Assembly (NCBI GenBank): GCA_017052515.1
Contig: JAFHKR010000039.1
Coordinates: 1,302,001-1,366,000 of the forward strand
From: Fictibacillus nanhaiensis
GTDB lineage: Bacteria > Bacillota > Bacilli > Bacillales > Fictibacillaceae
Reading direction: 5' to 3'
DNA length: 64,000 nucleotides
Under the pieces are notes generated by a model. That model worked only from the letters and a program-made list of their open reading frames with translations, had not been told where the DNA came from and did no database searches. A program made the translations under genes and the position numbers. Position 1 is the stretch's first letter. Every line of letters begins with the position of its first letter. Below are positions 1 to 8,189 of the stretch, piece by piece.

Positions 1-543
1 CTGAAAGATATGTTTAAGCGCAAAAATACCACAATGAAAGACTATGATAATTTCGCTATCTCGGGTTATACCTCTGAACAACTGAAGCAGGATGTTCAAA
101 ACAACTCTGTTGTGCGTAAAGAGCTCCGTGAAGCTACTCATATTACAATCACAATAGGAGCAAACGACCTCTTTCAAAGACTTCTAGCCGATCCATCAAC
201 TGTACAACAAGGCATTAATACAGCGAGTACGAATTTAGATGTAATTCTTGAAACGATCGACGAACTAAATTCCCATGCCAAAGTGTATATTATGGGCTAT
301 TACAATCCTTTTTCTTATTACCCAGATGAAGTTCAAAATTTCCTTGTTCCTCTTTCAGATTCTTTAAATCATGAGATCGAATCTAGAGCTATTGAAAACG
401 GTAATCGATACGTGGCCACAGCTCAAGCAATTGATTCTAAATTTGAGAAGTATATGCCTAATCCTGAGGATAACCATTTGAATGTAAAAGGATATGAGGC
501 GATTGCTAAAGAGTTTTGGAAGATAATAAAGAAAGATGATTAA
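1..543 (+). CDS. SGNH/GDSL-type esterase/lipase, 3' part
   Basis: The reading frame is open from base 1, so the true start lies upstream of the window and only the C-terminal ~180 residues are present. The segment has the GDSL-family block III motif GAND (about 53 residues in) and the block V region NHLNVKGYE near the C-terminus, holding the catalytic histidine; the acidic partner just before it is Glu-Asp rather than a clear DxxH. The nucleophile-serine block I would be in the missing N-terminal part. The family hydrolyses ester or acyl bonds, and Bacillus members of this kind (YpmR-like) are usually secreted or membrane-anchored. The substrate cannot be inferred. A strong terminator follows directly. 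Confidence 0.85.
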   Translation: MKDMFKRKNTTMKDYDNFAISGYTSEQLKQDVQNNSVVRKELREATHITITIGANDLFQRLLADPSTVQQGINTASTNLDVILETIDELNSHAKVYIMGYYNPFSYYPDEVQNFLVPLSDSLNHEIESRAIENGNRYVATAQAIDSKFEKYMPNPEDNHLNVKGYEAIAKEFWKIIKKDD

Positions 544-545
544 AA

Positions 546-571
546 AAAGACTCGTCGATGACGAGTCTTTT
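546..571. terminator. Bidirectional intrinsic terminator
   Basis: An 11-bp perfect stem (AAAGACTCGTC / GACGAGTCTTT) with a 3-base loop is flanked by an A-tract on the left and a T-tract on the right. It ends the GDSL gene and could also stop a transcript coming from the right. Confidence 0.9.
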
Positions 572-1090
572 CAAAGTTATTTAAGTTTTCAGTACCCATC
601 CTATCCCCTGTCGCATATAGCAAGCAGTATTTAGTCCCCTATGGAATACTTTATCATCCGTTTCCATGCGATAATCACCAGGATGGGAACCACTTAACAA
701 CCAATTATTTCCTTTCGTTATTTGGCTTCGTTCTTATGATAGACCCTTATTTTACCATATCTTATCTATTTATGGTTTATATCTATTTGACTAGTCATCT
801 TACCTATTCTTTCTGCCAATTCTAAAATAATCCCCTCTGGCCAACGAACATAGCAGAGACTTCTCTCTTTCCTTGTCTGTTTAAATAAATCCCCTTTTAT
901 ATCATAGTTGCCTAACTATTTTAATATACTTAGGTAGTTACATAGATTCATACTAAAACTACTAAAGATGAATCATTCGAAACTACCTCTATAGTAAGAC
1001 ATTATCATTTTTCTTCATTGTCTATTGATTTTATATACACCTTTCCTTTTCTGTATTATATTGGAACACATTAAGAGGAGGAGAGTTATT
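572..1090. other. 519-bp non-coding stretch with a nested-helix element
   Basis: No convincing gene was found here. Three nested helices lie at 595-687: CCCATCCT (595-602) with AGGATGGG (680-687), TGTCGCAT (609-616) with ATGCGATA (666-673, one G-U on the + strand), and AGTATT (626-631) with AATACT (645-650). Two C-rich unpaired stretches (TCCCCT) lie inside. I do not recognise the fold as a known riboswitch. The rest, 690-1070, is AT-rich upstream sequence of the M23 peptidase gene. Confidence 0.4.
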
Positions 1091-1744
1091 ATGAAAAAGT
1101 TTCTAAGTCTAGCAACATTGTTTGTTTTCTCACTCATGCTCGTTGCTCCATCGTTTGCGTCTGCAGCTCAAAAGTTGATTCAACCAATCAATAACGCGTA
1201 TATTACGGCCGGCTATTTGAACGCTAACTATCAGCAGAAATTTGGCTTCAAACATTATGGATGGGATTTAACTTCTTCTAACAGCAGCAGAGCGGTTTGG
1301 GCAAGTGGATCTGGGAAAGTATTAGCTACAGGTTACGATAACGTTTTAGGAAACACCGTCATTGTGAAATATCCTGCAGCATACATCCATTCAACAGGAG
1401 CAACAAAAGATCTTGTGTTCCGTTATAATCATTTAGCTTCAATTGCTGTGTCTAAAGGACAAAGTGTTACAAAAGATACACGATTAGGTAACTATGGAAA
1501 TACAGGTTTGTATTCAACGGGGCCGCACCTTCACTTTGAAATCGATACAGACACGACTTATTATCAATACTCTCCAACATTAGGATCGAGTTCTAATGTT
1601 ATAAAAGCGGGTACAGCCAGCACAGTATTATCTCCGAAGAATGTTTTATATACCAAAGTTTCTGCTCCAGATAACCAAAGCATCTATATCATTGGAGATG
1701 GCTATCAATCTTACTCTGAAGATGACCTTCCTTTTAAAAACTAA
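1091..1744 (+). CDS. Secreted M23-family (LytM-like) metallopeptidase
   Basis: The 217-residue product opens with a Sec signal peptide (MKKFLSLATL start, hydrophobic core, likely cut after an AxA near residue 26) and carries the zinc-peptidase motifs of family M23: H55-x3-D59 (KHYGWD), a conserved His at 114 (RYNHLAS) and the HxH motif H146-L-H148 (GPHLHFE). Such enzymes cut peptide bridges in cell-wall peptidoglycan outside the membrane. The start was set at ATG 1091 because GAGGAGGAGAG lies just upstream; an in-frame ATG at 1025 has no ribosome binding site and would bury the signal peptide. The C-terminal ~50 residues after the HxH motif have no recognised domain. The gene is monocistronic between two terminators. 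Confidence 0.9.
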   Translation: MKKFLSLATLFVFSLMLVAPSFASAAQKLIQPINNAYITAGYLNANYQQKFGFKHYGWDLTSSNSSRAVWASGSGKVLATGYDNVLGNTVIVKYPAAYIHSTGATKDLVFRYNHLASIAVSKGQSVTKDTRLGNYGNTGLYSTGPHLHFEIDTDTTYYQYSPTLGSSSNVIKAGTASTVLSPKNVLYTKVSAPDNQSIYIIGDGYQSYSEDDLPFKN

Positions 1745-1748
1745 TAAC

Positions 1749-1784
1749 AAAAGAGACAGAGCAACTCTCGCTTTGTCTCTTTTT
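1749..1784. terminator. Intrinsic terminator after the M23 peptidase
   Basis: The arms AAAGAGACA and TTGTCTCTTT pair around an internal loop, followed by T's. A-richness on the other side lets it also serve the convergent ABC permease gene. Confidence 0.8.
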
Positions 1785-1799
1785 AATCCTTCACTTTTT

Positions 1800-2549
1800 T
1801 TACCCCAATTGCCTTTTAAACTTTTTACTAGCAAAGAAGTAAGCAATCCCCATGATTCCGATACACCAAGCAAGCGCAATCCAGATATCATTTCCAACTG
1901 CTCCCTCATACAAAAGAGCACGAATCGCGTTCACAATAGATGTTACTGGTTGATTTTCCGCAAAGATACGCACGATCTTTGGCATTGTTTCAGTAGGAAC
2001 GAATGCTGAACTGATAAAGGGTAGGAATACGAGCGGGTACGAATAAGCGGTAGCTCCTTCCATTGAACTTGCTGTTAAACCAGGTATGACAGCGAGCCAT
2101 GTAAGCGCTAGTGTAAATAGACCAAGTATCCCCGCTACAGAAAGCCAATCTAGAAGTCCTGCGTTAGAACGAAAACCCATCAGCAAGGCGACTAAAATAA
2201 CAATCAAGATCGTAAGTGCATTTGAAACAAGTGAAGTTAAAACATGTGCCCACAATACGGATGATCGTTTGATTGGCATGGTTATAAAACGAGCCATTAA
2301 TCCACTCTTCACATCTGTAAACAGTCGAACAGACGTATAAGCCACGCCTGATGCGATCGCCATCAGCAAAATTCCCGGTAATAAGTAATTCACATAGTTG
2401 TCTGTCCCAGTCTCAATGGCACCGCCGAATACATAAACAAACAATAACATCATCATAATCGGCGTAATAGCCACCGTGATAATCGTATCCGGACTTCGCA
2501 TGATATTACGCATTAAACGCCCTATTAAAGTTCCTGTTATCCTTTTCAT
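1800..2549 (-). CDS. ABC-2 type transporter permease (DrrB-like)
   Basis: The 249-residue protein has six predicted membrane spans and an overall ABC-2 permease layout: a short cytoplasmic N-terminus, a first span near residues 25-45, a cluster of spans at 55-75, 100-170, and a last span near 225-242. It is the membrane partner of the ATPase encoded immediately upstream; the ATPase stop and this ATG are directly adjacent (TAGATG), which implies translational coupling. DrrAB-type pairs export drugs or other amphiphiles. The substrate is not visible in the sequence. Confidence 0.88.
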   Translation of the reverse strand: MKRITGTLIGRLMRNIMRSPDTIITVAITPIMMMLLFVYVFGGAIETGTDNYVNYLLPGILLMAIASGVAYTSVRLFTDVKSGLMARFITMPIKRSSVLWAHVLTSLVSNALTILIVILVALLMGFRSNAGLLDWLSVAGILGLFTLALTWLAVIPGLTASSMEGATAYSYPLVFLPFISSAFVPTETMPKIVRIFAENQPVTSIVNAIRALLYEGAVGNDIWIALAWCIGIMGIAYFFASKKFKRQLG

Positions 2550-3311
2550 CTACACACTCTCCTTTTTACCGATGATGTTGAGGAAAATATCCTCGAGCGA
2601 TGGCTGCTTTTCAACGTACTCCACTATAGCTTTAGGAAACATCTCTTTCAGTTCTTGCAGCGTGCCGGTCTTAATGATTACTCCACCATGTAATATCGCG
2701 ATACGGTCCGCGAGCTGCTCGGCTTCTTCCAAGTATTGTGTGGTCAATAATATGGTCGTACCACCATTCGCAAGTTCTTTTACAGTGTTCCAAACTTCAA
2801 TACGTGCTTCAGGATCAAGTCCAGTTGTTGGTTCGTCGAGAAAAATCACTTCTGGTGTTCCAATAAGACTCATGGCAATATCCAGCCTTCGTTTCATACC
2901 ACCCGAATATTGATCTGCTCGTTTGTTCGCAGCTTCCGTCAAACTGAATCTAGCGAGTAATCTGTCTGCGACTTGAGCTGGGTTGTGAACACCTCTCAAT
3001 TTAGCGATCATCATGAGGTTTTCACGCCCTGTAAGCATTCCATCTAAAGCTGCGAACTGCCCTGTTAAGCTGATACTCTGACGAACTCCATCGGGTTGAC
3101 GATCGACATCGATTCCGCAGATCAGAGCTTCCCCATCATCCGCTTTCATCAATGTGGAGAGAATGTTGACAACCGTCGTCTTTCCCGCCCCATTTGATCC
3201 TAACAATGCGAAGATTTCTCCCCGCTGCACCTCAAAATCTACTCCTTTTAAAACTTCCTTTTCATTGAAAGACTTTTTCAAGCGTTTTATAGAAATCGCT
3301 GTTTGATTCAT
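2550..3311 (-). CDS. ABC transporter ATP-binding protein (DrrA-like)
   Basis: The 253-residue nucleotide-binding subunit has Walker A GSNGAGKTT (38-46), signature YSGGMKRR (135-142), and Walker B VIFLDEPTTGLD (155-166). The short C-terminal extension ending in a QPSLEDIFLN box is typical of the DrrA subfamily. It powers the permease encoded next. The ribosome binding site is AGGAGGAAAAAC before ATG 3311. Its promoter contains the same 16-bp element found in front of the neighbouring padR gene, so the exporter is probably under PadR control. Confidence 0.92.
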   Translation of the reverse strand: MNQTAISIKRLKKSFNEKEVLKGVDFEVQRGEIFALLGSNGAGKTTVVNILSTLMKADDGEALICGIDVDRQPDGVRQSISLTGQFAALDGMLTGRENLMMIAKLRGVHNPAQVADRLLARFSLTEAANKRADQYSGGMKRRLDIAMSLIGTPEVIFLDEPTTGLDPEARIEVWNTVKELANGGTTILLTTQYLEEAEQLADRIAILHGGVIIKTGTLQELKEMFPKAIVEYVEKQPSLEDIFLNIIGKKESV

Positions 3312-3357
3312 GTTTTTCCTCCTAATAAAATATGATATCCACTATTCAGTATCACTG

Positions 3358-3386
3358 ATAATAAGTATTACTTAGTACTGTGTAAA
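3358..3386 (-). promoter_or_regulatory. Promoter with PadR-type operator ahead of the ABC exporter
   Basis: Read on the minus strand, TTTACA and TATTAT stand 17 bp apart, a good SigA promoter. The whole spacer is the imperfect palindrome AGTACTAAGTAATACT, which recurs three times before padR. A repressor bound there would block RNA polymerase. Confidence 0.7.
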
Positions 3387-3430
3387 AAATAACTGAATAG
3401 TTACCTCTACATTCTATTCAGCCCTAAATG

Positions 3431-3772
3431 TTACTCTTTTCCTAATTCATTTTTAATACTTTGGTTCAGGTCTTCACGATATTTAGCAAAATAAGTTTTG
3501 GCGTTTGCTACGAGTTCATCTGCGAAAGATGCCACGTCTTCCCCTGTAATGTCTAGCACCGGTCTCCCTTCAGCTGCTCCTGCTTCAAACAAATCAATCA
3601 ACTCATACTGGATGTGTAGCATATCCATCCCGTTTCCAGATGAAAAGTTCCACATATACGTTTGAATCTTTTTAAATACAAACTGATAATCCTCAGGAAG
3701 AGCTTCAACACGCGCCATCATCATTTTGTATTCTTTCTTATCACCGATCATCTTTTTAATCCATTCCAACAT
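3431..3772 (-). CDS. DUF1048 family protein
   Basis: The 113-residue soluble protein (MLEWIKKMIG start) is helical and acidic and matches the DUF1048 family, which is regularly encoded between PadR regulators and ABC exporters in Bacillaceae. I chose ATG 3772 because AAGGAGG stands eight bases upstream; an in-frame ATG 33 bases earlier would place that site inside the gene. It lies 58 bp downstream of padR and is probably co-transcribed. Its biochemical role is unknown; the neighbours suggest an accessory role in exporter control. Confidence 0.8.
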   Translation of the reverse strand: MLEWIKKMIGDKKEYKMMMARVEALPEDYQFVFKKIQTYMWNFSSGNGMDMLHIQYELIDLFEAGAAEGRPVLDITGEDVASFADELVANAKTYFAKYREDLNQSIKNELGKE

Positions 3773-3830
3773 ATTTCTTTCCTCCTTTTTATCCCTTCCA
3801 TTCATAATGCCACCGAAACACTTTATGAGC

Positions 3831-4133
3831 TTATTGTGATTTCAATCCATTAATCTTTGAAGATACGAAATCCCATTTTCGCCAAAATGATTCAAGTTCA
3901 TGTCTGCCAGCTTCATTAAGCGTGTAAAACTTTCGAGGTGGTCCCATATCTGATGGCTTCTTGACGATGTCTACTAATTTCTTTTTTTCTAACCGTACGA
4001 GGATCGTGTATACCGTACCCTCCACCACTTCTGTAAATCCTAGATCGTTTAAGCGTCGTGTAATTTCATAGCCATAGGTTTCATGACGGCTGATAATTTC
4101 CAACACACAGCCCTCAAGTGAACCTTTAAGCAT
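3831..4133 (-). CDS. PadR family transcriptional regulator
   Basis: The 100-residue protein is a compact PadR winged-helix repressor: MLKGSLEGCVLEIIS opens helix 1, ETYGYEITRRL is the conserved PadR turn, and EGTVYTILVRLEKKKLV is the recognition helix region, followed by a wing (GPPRKFYTL) and a dimerising C-terminal helix. PadR proteins repress efflux genes and are released by small ligands. Three copies of a 16-bp element lie upstream of its own start and one before the ABC exporter, consistent with self-repression and control of the exporter. Confidence 0.9.
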   Translation of the reverse strand: MLKGSLEGCVLEIISRHETYGYEITRRLNDLGFTEVVEGTVYTILVRLEKKKLVDIVKKPSDMGPPRKFYTLNEAGRHELESFWRKWDFVSSKINGLKSQ

Positions 4134-4187
4134 TTCTGTTAAATTTTCGATGACAGGAGCCTCCTTTATTTCATATGACCTATAATA

Positions 4188-4280
4188 AGTATGACTTAGT
4201 ACCGTTTTAAAAAAATAGAGTCAAAGTCACGATTACTATTTAGTATTACTTATTACCTCTACATTGTATGACTGAGTACC
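4188..4280 (-). promoter_or_regulatory. padR promoter region with three operator copies
   Basis: On the plus strand the copies are AGTATGACTTAGTACC (4188-4203), AGTATTACTTATTACC (4242-4257) and TGTATGACTGAGTACC (4265-4280). They share the core GTATKACTKAKTACC with AGTATTACTTAGTACT (3364-3379) of the exporter promoter. A -10-like TATTAT (minus strand) lies next to the first copy. The shared block TTACCTCTACATT also follows the element in both promoters. Confidence 0.65.
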
Positions 4281-4339
4281 AGAAATGTCAACTGTTTTCC
4301 AAAAAAATATTTAATTTACGAAAAATCGGCTTTAAATAG

Positions 4340-4372
4340 TAAAAGACTCTCCAAGATAGGACGAGTCTTTTC
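4340..4372 (-). terminator. Intrinsic terminator of the small membrane protein gene
   Basis: AAAAGACTC and GAGTCTTTT pair around a ~14-base loop with T-tracts on both sides. It lies just past the stop of the minus-strand gene ending at 4395. Confidence 0.75.
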
Positions 4373-4394
4373 GTATTTGCTCATTAAACTACAT

Positions 4395-4676
4395 TCAAGA
4401 ACGACGGGCACGAATTAGCTTTATCATGGCTACCAAGAGGATAATACCTGTAATACCCCATGTAAGAAGAAAGGCAAGACCAAGTCCGATATTCGCTCCT
4501 ATATATTCGTTCTTGTAATCATCATAAAGCGCATAAGCCAGTGGAAACGCAGCAACAAACATACCGATTAGCAATAGTAGATTATTCTTTTTACTTTTGT
4601 GTTTAACAGAAAGATACATAACGATAAAAGAAAGAAGGAGTATAACAAACGTTAAAATCGTCACCCATGTTCCCAT
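4395..4676 (-). CDS. Small three-span membrane protein, unknown
   Basis: The 93-residue protein has three predicted spans (about 5-25, 33-50, 62-86) and a positively charged KLIRARRS tail. I do not recognise the family. It is downstream of topB's opposite end (the genes run in the same direction, 66 bp after topB) and has its own terminator, so it may be read through from topB. No ribosome binding site as strong as its neighbours' is visible. Confidence 0.6.
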   Translation of the reverse strand: MGTWVTILTFVILLLSFIVMYLSVKHKSKKNNLLLLIGMFVAAFPLAYALYDDYKNEYIGANIGLGLAFLLTWGITGIILLVAMIKLIRARRS

Positions 4677-4742
4677 TATTTACTCATACCCCCTTTAATT
4701 CACTAATACTAAATTATAATATTCTCATACAAATCATACCTT

Positions 4743-6926
4743 TTATTTTTTCACGAATGAGTGATTAGCAAACTCAAAACCTATCGTGAAATCTTCCTTT
4801 AGAATGAGCATCGCACTAAACTTTTTCTTTTCTTTCGCTTTTGGTTTAAAACCTTTAATAAGACTAGTTTTACCCTTCGTACACAGATCTTTCACTTGTT
4901 TTTCGGTAATCGTCTTACCCAGTAATTTCCCTGGAAAAGTTTGTTTGCAGCCATTTTCCTGTTCTGAGCAGCGATAGTAGGAACGACTTACGCTAATTTT
5001 CCCCTTTTTACAACGAGGACAAATAGCAATCGGTTTCTTGCTCACATTCTTCACTCCATCAATGCTCTGCTGGATAGGTGCAGCATTCAATTGTCCAGGT
5101 ACTTCTTCAATCAATTTATTGAGAAACTTTGCGATACTTCCCAAAAAAGCTTGAGGTGTCCCATCTCCGTTTCCGATTTTCTTCAAATAGGTTTCCCATT
5201 TGGCCGTCATGGAAGGACTCGATAGCAGATTGCCTTCTATCGACTGACACAGAATCTTTCCTTTCTCGGTTATGTGTACAATGTTTCTCTTCACTTCAAT
5301 GTATTGGTGCTTTTTAATGGTTTCAATGATTCCACTTCGCGTTGCCTCAGTACCTAAACCTTCTACTTCTTTCAAAATTTCCATTTCTTCTTCATTCTCG
5401 ACCGACTTACCACACGTTTTCATCATCGAGATGAGTTGACCTTCTGTATAAGGTTTCGGTGGTGTAGTCATTCCTTCTTTCATTTTGACGATACTCTCCA
5501 CTTGCTCACCTTTTTCAAGTATAGGAAGAGCTTGTGCTGCGTTTTCATCTTTCTTAGCATTTGGGTTTTCTTTGTCCTTTGAACCATAGTTAAAAAGTTC
5601 TTTCCATCCTTTGTTGATCTCTGTTTTTCCTACTGATTCAAAGTCTAGTCCATTCACGCTCGTTATTACTTTTGTTTCTTCATACACGTAATCGTGATGA
5701 AACATCGCAAGCGTCGTATTCAATACTTCAAAGTAAATGTTCTTTTCTTCTATCAATAATCCTTGAATCTTCGCAGAAGTTGGTACCTGTTTTGTTGGAA
5801 TGATCGCATAGTGTTCCTGAACCTTTGATCCGTCTACATATCTCTTACTAGGTCGTTTAGAAGCTGCTGCAAAACGGTTCTCTAGAAGATTCTGATAAGA
5901 TTCAAGGTTCGCTGATAGGTACGCAAATTCATTCTCTGTAATGTATTGTGTGTCTGTTCTTGGATACGATAGAATTTTCTTATCATACAATTTTTGAACC
6001 GTATCGAGAACCTTCTTCGGACTATACTTCCATCTTCTGTTCGCTGTTGCCTGCAACGTAGAGAGCGCGTGCAACTTTGGAGATTTGATTCGCATCTCCT
6101 TTTTGAGCACGGATTTTATGACTCCCGTATCTTTACCCGTAATGTTGTGTTTATCTAACAGCTGTTGGACCTCTTCTTGTTTTTCACTTTTTATTTTTGC
6201 TTTACCCCGATATTTTCCATTTGCTGCAGCAAAGTTTCCTTCAATCTCATAAAAAGGTTTCGCAACGAAATTCTCGATCTCAAGGTGTCTCTGGTAGATC
6301 AAGTACGTTGTTGGCGACTGCACCCTACCGATGCTCAAACTATCTGCAAATCCTTTTTGCTGTAAAAGCAGCGTATAAAGCCGACTTCCGTTCATGCCAA
6401 CGAGCCAATCCGAGATCTGACGAGTTTTGGCTTCAGCATAAAGCAATAGATCTTTCTCGTTATTATGAAGGTTAGAAAATCCTTTACGAACCTCATCCAC
6501 TTCTAGAGAGTTAATCCACAGTCGTTTGATGGTTTTCCCTCTCACACCTGTCATATGGTAGATGGAATAAAAAATGTTCGAACCTTCACGATCCACATCA
6601 CATCCGTTAATGATGATGTCCGCTTCTTTAAATAAGCGTTTTACTGCATTAAACTGTTCATACTTTCCCGTTGCGACCTTGAATTCATAGCGTTCAGGTA
6701 AGATCGGTAAAGAAGACAAGCGCCACGTTCCCCACTCTGATTTATATTCTTTAGGTTGTTTCAGTTCAACTAAATGCCCGATACCCCATGTAATCGTTGC
6801 GCCATTTGGAAAGATGCTGCATGGGTTTAATTCGATGAACGTTTTATCTTTCTTTTTTATTGTAAAGGCATCTGAATAAGCCTTAGCTTGGGATGGCTTT
6901 TCTGCTAAAATGACGATTTTACTCAT
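4743..6926 (-). CDS. topB: DNA topoisomerase III
   Basis: The 727-residue type IA topoisomerase matches the length of Bacillus TopB. It relaxes and decatenates DNA through a transient tyrosine-DNA bond. Visible parts are an N-terminal TOPRIM domain starting IVILAEKPSQAKAY, with the metal-binding DxDxE as D110-V-D112-R-E114, the active-site tyrosine in SYPRTDTQYI (near residue 322), and a C-terminal zinc ribbon CPRCKKGK...YYRCSEQENGC followed by a FPGKLLGKTI repeat segment. GGTGAAG precedes ATG 6926. The gene stands alone apart from possible read-through into the small membrane protein gene. Confidence 0.95.
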   Translation of the reverse strand: MSKIVILAEKPSQAKAYSDAFTIKKKDKTFIELNPCSIFPNGATITWGIGHLVELKQPKEYKSEWGTWRLSSLPILPERYEFKVATGKYEQFNAVKRLFKEADIIINGCDVDREGSNIFYSIYHMTGVRGKTIKRLWINSLEVDEVRKGFSNLHNNEKDLLLYAEAKTRQISDWLVGMNGSRLYTLLLQQKGFADSLSIGRVQSPTTYLIYQRHLEIENFVAKPFYEIEGNFAAANGKYRGKAKIKSEKQEEVQQLLDKHNITGKDTGVIKSVLKKEMRIKSPKLHALSTLQATANRRWKYSPKKVLDTVQKLYDKKILSYPRTDTQYITENEFAYLSANLESYQNLLENRFAAASKRPSKRYVDGSKVQEHYAIIPTKQVPTSAKIQGLLIEEKNIYFEVLNTTLAMFHHDYVYEETKVITSVNGLDFESVGKTEINKGWKELFNYGSKDKENPNAKKDENAAQALPILEKGEQVESIVKMKEGMTTPPKPYTEGQLISMMKTCGKSVENEEEMEILKEVEGLGTEATRSGIIETIKKHQYIEVKRNIVHITEKGKILCQSIEGNLLSSPSMTAKWETYLKKIGNGDGTPQAFLGSIAKFLNKLIEEVPGQLNAAPIQQSIDGVKNVSKKPIAICPRCKKGKISVSRSYYRCSEQENGCKQTFPGKLLGKTITEKQVKDLCTKGKTSLIKGFKPKAKEKKKFSAMLILKEDFTIGFEFANHSFVKK

Positions 6927-6995
6927 AAGACTTCACCTTTTTACTGATAAATTTTATTACTAGAAAAAGAAAATAAGGGAAGCGATACACCACCC

Positions 6996-7640
6996 TTACT
7001 CTCGTTTCCTATTTTGCGAGCTATCTCTGAACGCATTTATTCGTTCGATCCATTGATGTCCGTTTGGGTATTGAATCATTAATGATTTTGTTAACCAATC
7101 TCGACTTGTATCATCTAAGAGAGGCAAGACATTTTCTAAGTCTACCATGTCTTTTTCTCGGATCACCGAACTTCCACCCTTATATAAAAGCTGAATTTCT
7201 GGTTTTATGTATGGAACTCCCTCAGAAGTTTTCAAGTCGATATCCGTTAGCTTCCTTCTTATTGTACCATTTCGTTTGTAAATCCAATAATCATTCTCTG
7301 AATCTAGGATCATCACTTGAAAAGCCCAGCTAGACTCTCCGTTTTTCTTAAACCAGAGATTATCAAAATGAGCTTCTAGCTTTTCGTTCTTCTTCCAGGG
7401 CAATAATTTTCCTTTAAATGCTTTGTACCCTACCCAGTCACTTTCCAAATATCTTTGTAAAAGTAGGTGTTGCGATCTTAAAATAACAACATCGATATCA
7501 TCATGTTCTCGTGTAATTCTATCGAGATACAAATCCAATGCCCAGCCACCAGCAATCCACCATTGGATAGGAATCGGGCTGAATATTTCTTGGATTTTGT
7601 CGACCGAAAGTGGTTTCCAGTGTTCTTTGTTTTCGCTCAT
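6996..7640 (-). CDS. Nucleotidyltransferase, aminoglycoside-2''/lincosamide-type family
   Basis: The 214-residue protein has the nucleotidyltransferase signature GGWALDLYLDRITREHDDID (31-50), where D47/D48 and D50 would bind magnesium and the nucleotide. This layout (GGWA-x-D ... TRxHDDIDV) belongs to the adenylyltransferase family that modifies aminoglycosides or lincosamides, and to many uncharacterised chromosomal relatives. Length and motif order fit the family. Whether it confers resistance is unknown; chromosomal copies in Bacillaceae are often of unclear function. It follows the small membrane protein gene by seven bases and is probably co-transcribed with it. Confidence 0.8.
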   Translation of the reverse strand: MSENKEHWKPLSVDKIQEIFSPIPIQWWIAGGWALDLYLDRITREHDDIDVVILRSQHLLLQRYLESDWVGYKAFKGKLLPWKKNEKLEAHFDNLWFKKNGESSWAFQVMILDSENDYWIYKRNGTIRRKLTDIDLKTSEGVPYIKPEIQLLYKGGSSVIREKDMVDLENVLPLLDDTSRDWLTKSLMIQYPNGHQWIERINAFRDSSQNRKRE

Positions 7641-7647
7641 TTTAACC

Positions 7648-7902
7648 TCAATGTCTCTTTTTATTTTTATACATTGATTTCAACTTCATATATATCCCTA
7701 TTAACAAAATGGTAATTAGAGCACTTTCGAACGCTTTTACTAATAATACAAAAAGTAGTCGCCCGATGTCTTCCATTTCAGATAATCCATAGTATTGAAG
7801 TTCTTGTCCATATAAAACTTCATTACTAACCATCAAGATCATGACACTCGGGTATAGATACCAATAGTATTTCTTAAGACGCTCTGTTAGTGAAAGCTCC
7901 AT
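7648..7902 (-). CDS. Small membrane protein, unknown
   Basis: The 84-residue protein has two predicted spans (about 15-30 and 48-72), an aromatic-rich N-terminal part (KKYYWYLYP) and a basic tail (KSMYKNKKRH). I do not recognise the family. It is the first gene of a two-gene unit with the nucleotidyltransferase gene. The ribosome binding site is GGAGGAATAGT. Confidence 0.6.
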   Translation of the reverse strand: MELSLTERLKKYYWYLYPSVMILMVSNEVLYGQELQYYGLSEMEDIGRLLFVLLVKAFESALITILLIGIYMKLKSMYKNKKRH

Positions 7903-8189
7903 ACTATTCCTCCAGTCAATATAAATTAACTGATCATTTCTTATATCAACTATAAACCATCATTGGATTCCAATCATTTCAAATTTATTAGTATTCCTTA
8001 ATCATTATTCATTGTTCACAACATATTTCTTCAAATTTTATTACATACTATCCATTACATTTACAATTCTGATATACAAATTTACAAAATCGTTACTTCT
8101 CATTAATTTTGTTTTTACGTTTGTTTTGTAGAATCAAATTGTCAAATGCAACATCATTCAAACACAAAAACAACACGGAGGGTTTCAAA

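Noticed and set aside
1025-1090. Upstream extension of the M23 peptidase frame
   Set aside because: It would place 22 residues ahead of a clear signal peptide and lacks a ribosome site; ATG 1091 is far better.
8041-8100. Repeated TTTACA/TTACAT hexamers suggesting a PhoP box
   Set aside because: Spacing is 13 and 8 bp rather than the regular ~11 bp expected for PhoP tandem sites; the region is AT-rich enough for chance.
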